From Budorcas taxicolor (Eukaryota; Chordata; Mammalia; Artiodactyla; Bovidae), in contig NC_068915.1 in assembly GCF_023091745.1 (NCBI RefSeq), positions 49,720,001 through 49,784,000 on the forward strand: DNA of 64,000 bases, in the 5' to 3' direction. Shown piece after piece: positions 57,857 through 64,000 of this stretch. Within the stretch, counting starts at the first letter, position 1; each line of letters opens with the position of its first letter. The position numbers were made by a program, and so were the translations under genes. The notes beneath the pieces were generated by a model. That model did not search any database. It was not told where the DNA came from and was given only the letters and a program-made list of their open reading frames with translations.

Positions 57857-58228
57857 GTCAGTTCAGTTCAGTTCAGTCACTCAGTCATGTCCGACTCTGC
57901 GACCCCATAAACTGCAGCACTCCAGGCCTCCTTGTCCATCACCAACTCTCAGGGTTTACTCAAACTCATGTCCATCGAGTCTGTGATGCCATCTAGCCAT
58001 CTCATCCTCTGTTGTCCCCTTCTCCTCCTGCCCTCAATCCCTCCCAGCATCAAAGTCTTTTCCAATGAGTCAGCTCTTCGCATCAGTTGCCCAAAGTATT
58101 GGAGTTTCAGCTTCAAATCAGTCCTTCCAATGAACACCCAGGACTGATCTCCTTTAGGATGGACTGGTTTGCTCTCCTTGCAGTCCAAGGGACTCTCTAG
58201 AGTCTTCTCCAACACCACAGTTCAAAAG
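57857..58228 (-). mobile_element. BovB LINE 3' fragment
   Basis: TCAGTTCAGTTCAGTCACTC, CTTTTCCAATGAGTCAGCTC, TAGGATGGACTGGTTTGCTC and TTCTCCAACACCACAGTTCA. It is a shorter copy in the same direction as the one 180 bases to its left. The minus frame at 57949-58218 (MLGGIEGRRRRGQQRMRWLD) is its C-terminal remnant. Confidence 0.95.
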
Positions 58229-58299
58229 ATATACAATAAAATAAATAATCTTGTTAAGTTAGGCTGTAGTATGGTAACAAACTACTTAAAAACTCAGTT

Positions 58300-59290
58300 A
58301 TATAAAACAATGAAGACTCTCACTCTCCCTGCGGGCCAGCTGGGATTCTCCTGCTTTCATTCCAACCCCAGGACCCAGGCTGACAACAGTAAGCTGTCAG
58401 TGTTGACAGTGCTAATCTGTTCTTAGCACCATTGCCTGTCATAGCCAAAAAGAAAAAGAAATAAAACTGTGGAAATTGTTGAAACATTACTAAACAATCT
58501 GACACAGAAAACACAATCTCCTTTGTGGACATAACCCACAGAACTCTCCCTAGCCATTAAAGGGCAGAAAGTTCAGGCTTGCATGCACTCAGAAGACAAA
58601 TAGAATTAATAATTAAGCATAAACAACTAAGGGGTAACACAATGACAAGGAGTTGAAGCTGATCTGATCTTCAAAGATGAATAAGAATTTAGACATGTTA
58701 GGGCAGACTCCAAAGGTTAAAATTTCAGTCTCACAAGATAGTTAAATTTCAATCACAAATAGTTAAGTCCTCATCTTACCCACAAGTTCTACCAGGCTTG
58801 GAGAAAAATTGCATATTTCTATAACCCCCTACTCACATTCAATAATTTGCTATAGAGTATATCACAGAACACGGAAAAATAGTTTACTTAAAATTTTCAG
58901 TTTATTACACAGGATATCTTAAAGATGCAAATGAATAGCCAAATGAAGAGACACCTAGGGTAAGATCCATAATGGTCTCAAGGGCAAGATCTCTGTCCCC
59001 AAGGGGTTGGAGAGTGCCACCCTCTAAGTACACTGGTGTATTCACCAACTGAAGCTCTCCAACCTCTGTATTTTAGGAATATTAGTGAAGACTCCATCAT
59101 ACACACATAATCAGTTATTAAATCTTTTTCCAACATTTTACCCCTGTCTGGAAGGTGAAGCTCACCTAGAGTCACCTCATTAAAACAAAGATGTTCTTAT
59201 CACCCAGGAAATCTCAAGGGATTTGGAAGCTCTGTGTCAGGAACTAGAGTTAAACACCAAATACAAGTATGGATTAAAAGAAGATACATT
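58300..59290 (-). mobile_element. Probable ERV LTR-like remnant, antisense
   Basis: Plus-strand CAGTTTATTACACAGGATAT (complement of an AATAAA polyadenylation region), GGGGTTGGAGAGTGCCACCC, AACTGAAGCTCTCCAACCTC and AAGCTCTGTGTCAGGAACTA follow an old LTR known to me by sight but not by name. Edges are uncertain and more than one element may be involved. No gag, pol or env sequence is recognised. Confidence 0.42.
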
Positions 59291-61099
59291 TTAAATTTTT
59301 AACTGCTGAAAAATATTGAGATATATAATTAAAATGAATGATTATATTTGGGGGAGAAGGGAAAGGGGAAAAAATCAAGGAAAACTTAAGTTTTGGAGCC
59401 TGCATAAATTGTAGAAATGTTGTAATATCATTATGAGAACTAAGGAAAAGAGCAAGAGGCTTAGATATGAAAGTAATTTCTGTGTTTTGAGTTAATTCAA
59501 ATTTCCCTGCCTTCTTTACAATTAAAGCCACCCTGTTCTGTTTTCTTGTTCTGTGGTACCACAGGACTGACTGCTGTCTTCAGGTCTGCAGGCACTGTCT
59601 GCAGCTGCACCTCTTCTGTGGCTTCAGTTACCACTACAAAGACCCCTTGGATTCCAGCCTTGGGTGGGCGCTTCCATCTCCTGGGCTCTGGTTACACTGC
59701 TTCTTCTCTTTGGCTTTCCAGCCTGGTGGTTTCAGTGGCTTCTATGGCCTGTATGTAACCCACAGACTGCTTTGCTTTTCCTTGTGGGCTTCTCAGCTCT
59801 CTTATGAGCTGTGTGAAGAATTTACCTCATTGAATTCCCTCAGGTTGAAATGACAGACTGCTTTCTGCTTTCCTAGTTGGACTTTGAAATACAACCTCTA
59901 AAAATAAAATCATAGTAGACACACTATAATATTGGTTCATAATTTGTGTGTGTCGGTGGGGGGTGGGCATGGAGGGCTGGAGAGATGGGAGGGGAAGTGG
60001 AATAAATATATAAGTAGAGGCAATCACAGATCCAATATCAGAGTCTGAGGATAGCTATAGACCCCTCTATTAGCTGTGGAAGGGGTTCATAGCTGTTTAT
60101 ATATGAATATATATACATATACACACATACATACACATAAACATACTCACAACAGTTTTCAATATAATTATAAAGTCTCACTGAAGTGTGATCCATAGAC
60201 CTCCACTTAGTAATCCTTGATTATTAAGAAATGTTTAAATGCTTTAAAAGTAAGTTTGTATTTTATGTTAAATATATTACAAAATAATAACAATATATTA
60301 TACATATTATAAAATGTATAGAAACTTAATATTACTATTATAAGATCATAGAAACACAAAATGTCAGCACATAGAAGGAAAAGTAGAGATTACCTAATCC
60401 AACTTCATTTTACAGAAAAGAAAATGGTGTTCACATTTGTGAAAAGACACGCCATACTGCAGAGTGGGTCAGTGAATGAAACATAGTTGGTGCCCGGATC
60501 TTTAAATATCAAGCAAACATTTCCAGGTCAAAATATGGCAGATAATGGCTTCTTGTTTTTGAAATATAATAGCCCAAAGAGCTCTCTATTGGCCTGACAG
60601 GCTTGATGGATCCACACAAGGACATGAAAGGGTCCTTGACATTTTGTAGATGCTTAGGTCAAGATAATAGTGCACACCTATAGCACAATGTCATTCACTG
60701 CTCCCCTAGTTGGGGAGAACACTTACTCTTTGCTCTATTAAGTTGTCTCCTCAGAGGCTAGCTTCTTTCAAGGTTGTCTCTTGAGGCACAAAGTGGTGAA
60801 GGAACAATTGGATTGGAATATCAGGGAGAATGGTGGAGGGGAGAGAGGAAAAAGAATTGCACAAAAGAGAAAAGAGTTTATCATGTGTCTCGCATGCAGA
60901 ATGAGAAAACTAAAAATTTATACTGACCTACTGGTGGTTTTATTATTAATTTATTTAATTCAATAGCTGCATTAATTACCCATGCTGTTTAAATTTGCTA
61001 CATAATTGTGGTATAAAGGACATAATGCTGGACCAGAAGTTCAAATATTTAGTTGTATTTGAGATGAGTGAGTTGCATAATCATTCTAGGTTAAATTCA
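59291..61099. other. Unassigned; possible old repeat at about 59540-59880
   Basis: The block near 59560-59830 is richer in GC (ATTCCAGCCTTGGGTGGGCG, TCCAGCCTGGTGGTTTCAGT) and looks like an old LTR or LINE end, unnamed. Frames at 59546-59758 and 59647-59853 fall in it, overlap each other and have no domain. A TA/CA-rich tract lies at 60100-60145. Confidence 0.4.
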
Positions 61100-61425
61100 T
61101 GCTATTATTACCTCTTCACTTCTTCTTGGTGAACTCTTACAGAGTCTTTAAAATTCATCTTAACTCTCATCCTGACTAAGATACATTCCTTGACCTTTCA
61201 TGCTTAATTATGCTCCTAGCTTTCACATCTCCACAATACTTTGTGTGTACCCAGTTCTTGCATTCATGAAAGTTTTGTAGTCACCCCTTTCTTGTCTGTT
61301 TTCCTTACCACGATGTAAGTTACATTAGTTCAGGGATAAGTTTTATTCATATTTGCATTCCTAACATATTGCATTGTGTTTTTCATACAGTGAACTTCAG
61401 TAAGTACATGTTAAGTGACTTAATA
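61100..61425 (+). mobile_element. L2 LINE 3' end
   Basis: TACATTCCTTGACCTTTCAT, TGTAAGTTACATTAGTTCAG, GGGATAAGTTTTATTCATAT and GTGAACTTCAGTAAGTACAT match the L2 3'-terminal order, ending in a decayed tail. Confidence 0.6.
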
Positions 61426-61970
61426 AAAGGACACAATGATAAATGAAGGGCTTTGAGTATAGGAACAGTACAGTCTAGTCTGGTTCTTGAATTTTATTAT
61501 TATTGAATGGAACTGTTTACTTTGAATGTAACTATTTATTGAATGTACTATTTACTTTGACAATGTCCATTTGTACTGATCCATTTTCTCCCTGTTATAG
61601 GAGGTCCATCTACGTCTACCATATGTAGCAGGTGCATCAGAGGGTATGTCTTTGAAGGTTATAAATCTATTTCATCAATTATTATTTTAAACTATCCCAA
61701 GATATTTTTATATCTTTTTGCCATGTTTTTCTCATTTGAGTTCATCCCAGGAAGCATTCTATTTACAGTAGGGGCTAAAATTAATAATGTAGCCATGTGC
61801 TTTTATGTGAAAGAAGGGATATTCTTCCCACACAGACAAAGTTGTATTTTGTTTTCAACTTCAGGCATTAGTCACAGTAGTTTGCTTTTGAAGACTATTT
61901 ACCTCATCTTCTTCCAGATTTCTATCCTTAATATTGGCCCTAAATTCTAGACTTCTATTTGCATGTATAC
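61426..61970. other. Unassigned DNA
   Basis: A 75-codon frame at 61723-61950 has no domain. No repeat recognised. Confidence 0.45.
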
Positions 61971-62589
61971 AATCTAGGCTTTATTTTTTGGGCTCCAAAA
62001 TCACTGCAGATGGTGACTACAGCCATGAAATTAAAAGACACTTACTCCTTGGAAGAAAAGTTATGACCAACCTAGATAGCATATTCAAAAGCAGAGACAT
62101 TACTTTGCTGACTAAGGTCCATCTAGTCAAGGCTATGGTTTTTCCAGTTGTCATGTATGGATGTGAGAGTTGGACTGTGAAGAAGGCTGAGCACTGAAGA
62201 ATTGATGTTTTTGAACTGCGGTGTTGGAGAAGACTCTTGAGAGTCCCATGTACTGCAAGGAGATCCAACCAGTCCATTCTGAAGGAGACCAGCCCTGGGA
62301 TTTCTTTGGAAGGAATGATGCTAAAGCTGAAACTCCAGTACTTTGGCCACCTCATGCGATGAGTTGACTCATTGGAAAAGACTCTGATGCTGGGAGGGAT
62401 TGGGGGCAGGAGGAGAAGGGGACGACCGAGGATGAGATGGCTGGATGGCATCCCTGACTCGATGGACGTGAGTCTGAGTGAATTCCGGGAGTTGGTGATG
62501 GACAGGGAGGCCTGGCATGCTGCAGTTCATGGGGTCGCTGAGTCGGACACGACTGAGCGACTGAACTGAACTGAACTGAATCTAGGCTT
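61971..62589 (+). mobile_element. Young BovB LINE 3' copy with target-site duplication
   Basis: AATCTAGGCTT occurs at 61971-61981 and 62579-62589. The insert begins TATTTTTTGGGCTCCAAAAT and ends with GAACTGAACTGAACTGAA. It keeps many CpGs (GGGGACGACCGAGGATGAGA, CCTGACTCGATGGACGTGAG), making it probably the most recent BovB event here. Two open segments survive: 61934-62197 (SKITADGDYSHEIKRHLLLG to ESWTVKKAEH) and 62372-62569 (MLGGIGGRRRRGRPRMRWLD to ESDTTERLN). The opposite-strand frame of 144 codons at 62017-62451 is a shadow. Confidence 0.96.
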
Positions 62590-62648
62590 GCATCTACCTG
62601 TCTGCCCCTTCTTTTCTCACTACCATATATCATTGACCATTACATATG

Positions 62649-62753
62649 TCTTTCCTGTTTTCTTTTCTGCTTTCTCTTCTCTCCTTCTCTCTTTCACTTT
62701 CTTTCTCCCTTTTCCATTCTCTCTCTCCCCTCTTTTCTCTCTTCTTTATCTCT
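62649..62753. repeat. Polypyrimidine tract of about 105 bases
   Basis: Almost only C and T on the plus strand (CTTTCTCTTCTCTCCTTCTC and similar), with a handful of purines. It follows the young BovB by about 60 bases. Confidence 0.93.
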
Positions 62754-64000
62754 AGAGATCTATCTATAATATCTATCAATCAATTGATCCATCAGGAAGT
62801 TTTATATCTGCAGATTGAAAATATTTGAAAAAGTATTCCAGAAGGTTCCAAAAAGCAAAATATGAATGCACCATGCTTAGGCAACTATTCGCATAGCATA
62901 TACATTGTATTAGGTATCTTAATTAACCTAGAGATGATTTAAGGCATATGAGAGGAAATGTATAGGATATATGCAAATGCTGTGCCATTTTTTATGAGAC
63001 TGGAGCATCCATTCATTTGAGTGTTCACAGAGTTCCTGATATTAGTACCCCTTGGATACTGAAGGATGACTGCATATAGACAAATAAAGAGTTTATCATC
63101 AATCTATATAGAGATTTATTTGTGTCATATATGAGAGAGAGAGAAAGACAGAGACAAAGAGAAACAGAGAGACAACTGAGAGCAATATCTCTTTCTACTT
63201 ATTCTTATTTCTATTTCTATCTCTTGTTTTTGGGTAGAAGTGTGCACCTAAAAATAGTGATTCAAATGATATAATAAAGCAGAGGGCATGATGATGTTCT
63301 GCAAAGAAGGTATATCTGTGATGAAAGGTGAATAAGGGAGTTAAAGAAATAAGATCCAGGAGGGCTAAGTATAGAGCACTGGTTAAAAGAGAGAAATAAT
63401 ACATAAGGATTCAGGTAAATCTGCAGATACTATGGCACAAAATTTGGGAGAAGTTATGTATTTGAAAATTCTTCTCTTTTCGTGTGCTACTCCCTCAAAA
63501 TGATTTCGCAGAAAAAGACTTGGGAACATACTGCTGCAGAAGTTCAACATCTTGTGGTTCAAGGGGAGTCCCACAAAACCTCTACCCCAGAAAAATAGTT
63601 ACATCACCTTTCCTGTGATTTCTTTTTATACTATTCCTGTGGACTTGGAATTTTCTAGAGGAAAGATACTAAATATAGATAAACTTTTCCTACTAGTTCA
63701 AACTCCTTTTAGAAAATCATTGATACTCATGAAGATTGGAATTCTGGCTTAAGTATATTATACATCAATTAATTTATGGACTTTCTGGTCAGTGTGGATA
63801 TTGTAAAATCGATGAAACTTTGAATTATTTATAGACCATTTACCACAGTCAGGGCATTAATAGGAATTTTTTGATCATGGCTTCCCTAGGTAAACAATAC
63901 AAAACCATCTGGCTTTCCCTTCAGGGGTAAAAGTTGGAGTATAATTAAAGAAAACTAGGGGCATTAATATCCATGCTACAAGTTTTTAATTTTTTTCCTA
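62754..64000. other. Unassigned DNA with a purine-rich tract
   Basis: A GAGAGAGAGAAAGACAGAGA-type purine tract is at 63132-63180. Frames at 63195-63752 show no domain. The window ends in unassigned AT-rich DNA. Confidence 0.45.

Noticed and set aside
58300..59290. Possible endogenous retrovirus with genes
   Set aside because: Only LTR-like text is seen; no gag, pol or env motifs were found nearby on either strand.
59546..59853. Two overlapping frames in a GC-richer block, considered as an exon
   Set aside because: They overlap in different frames, lack a domain and splice signals, and the DNA looks like an old interspersed repeat.
62017..62451. 144-codon minus-strand frame
   Set aside because: Complement of the BovB C-terminal coding region; the sense-strand remnant explains it.

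Overview
This window looks like intergenic (or deep intronic) nuclear DNA of a ruminant, most likely a bovid. The evidence is its repeat content. It holds many tRNA-derived Bov-tA SINEs, dimeric BOV-A2 SINEs, BovB (RTE-class) LINEs ending in GAACT-type tails, and L1 copies of the bovine type. A cetartiodactyl CHR-type SINE lies beneath the younger layers. The DNA is AT-rich and poor in CpG, and CpGs cluster in the youngest SINE and BovB copies. I cannot tell cattle from sheep, goat or buffalo, and I cannot place the window on a chromosome.

I find no protein-coding gene that I would defend. The longer open frames are either retrotransposon reverse-transcriptase remnants (BovB at about 15.8-17.1, 37.1-37.8, 43.8-44.2 and 62.0-62.6 kb; L1 at 8.2-9.15 kb), antisense shadows of these, or frames about as long as chance allows in AT-rich DNA. 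Two non-repeat frames (4997-5401 and 30808-31080) are recorded as unresolved. I see no structural RNA gene, CpG island or CRISPR array.

Layout: 0-4.3 kb has an old LTR-like element, an old L1 and a MaLR LTR, two of them split by Bov-tA. 4.3-7.3 kb is mostly unassigned. 7.3-9.2 kb has two L1 3' ends in tandem on the minus strand. 11-15.2 kb has L1 fragments and a SINE cluster. 15.4-17.1 kb is the longest BovB copy, carrying the RT core on the minus strand. 17.4-17.9 kb is an L1 with a twin-priming-type inversion. 18-26 kb is low-repeat DNA with microsatellites. 26-29.7 kb has ancient repeats and an L1 3' end. 32-33.9 kb is an old L1 with a hAT insertion. 34-38 kb has a MaLR LTR and two BovB copies. 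38.6-40.1 kb has a BOV-A2 inside a MaLR LTR, then an old L1. 41.6-43.3 kb has two nested stacks (CHR with Bov-tA inside; L2 with an MLT1 inside that itself holds a Bov-tA). 43.8-49.1 kb is a dense BovB/SINE cluster. 49-56.6 kb is mostly unassigned. 56.6-58.2 kb is another nested SINE/BovB cluster. 58.3-59.3 kb is an LTR-like remnant. 61-62.6 kb has an L2 and a young BovB with a target-site duplication.

The content is best read as a layered record of retroposition: L2, MIR and hAT first, then old L1 and MaLR, then CHR, then BovB, Bov-tA and BOV-A2. I did not find a previously undescribed biological system. The most useful observations are the nested insertions with readable target-site duplications, a twin-primed L1, inverted BovB pairs, and local tandem duplications outside known repeats. 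All family calls come from recognising consensus sequences by eye; element boundaries are approximate to about 5-30 bases unless a target-site duplication is given.
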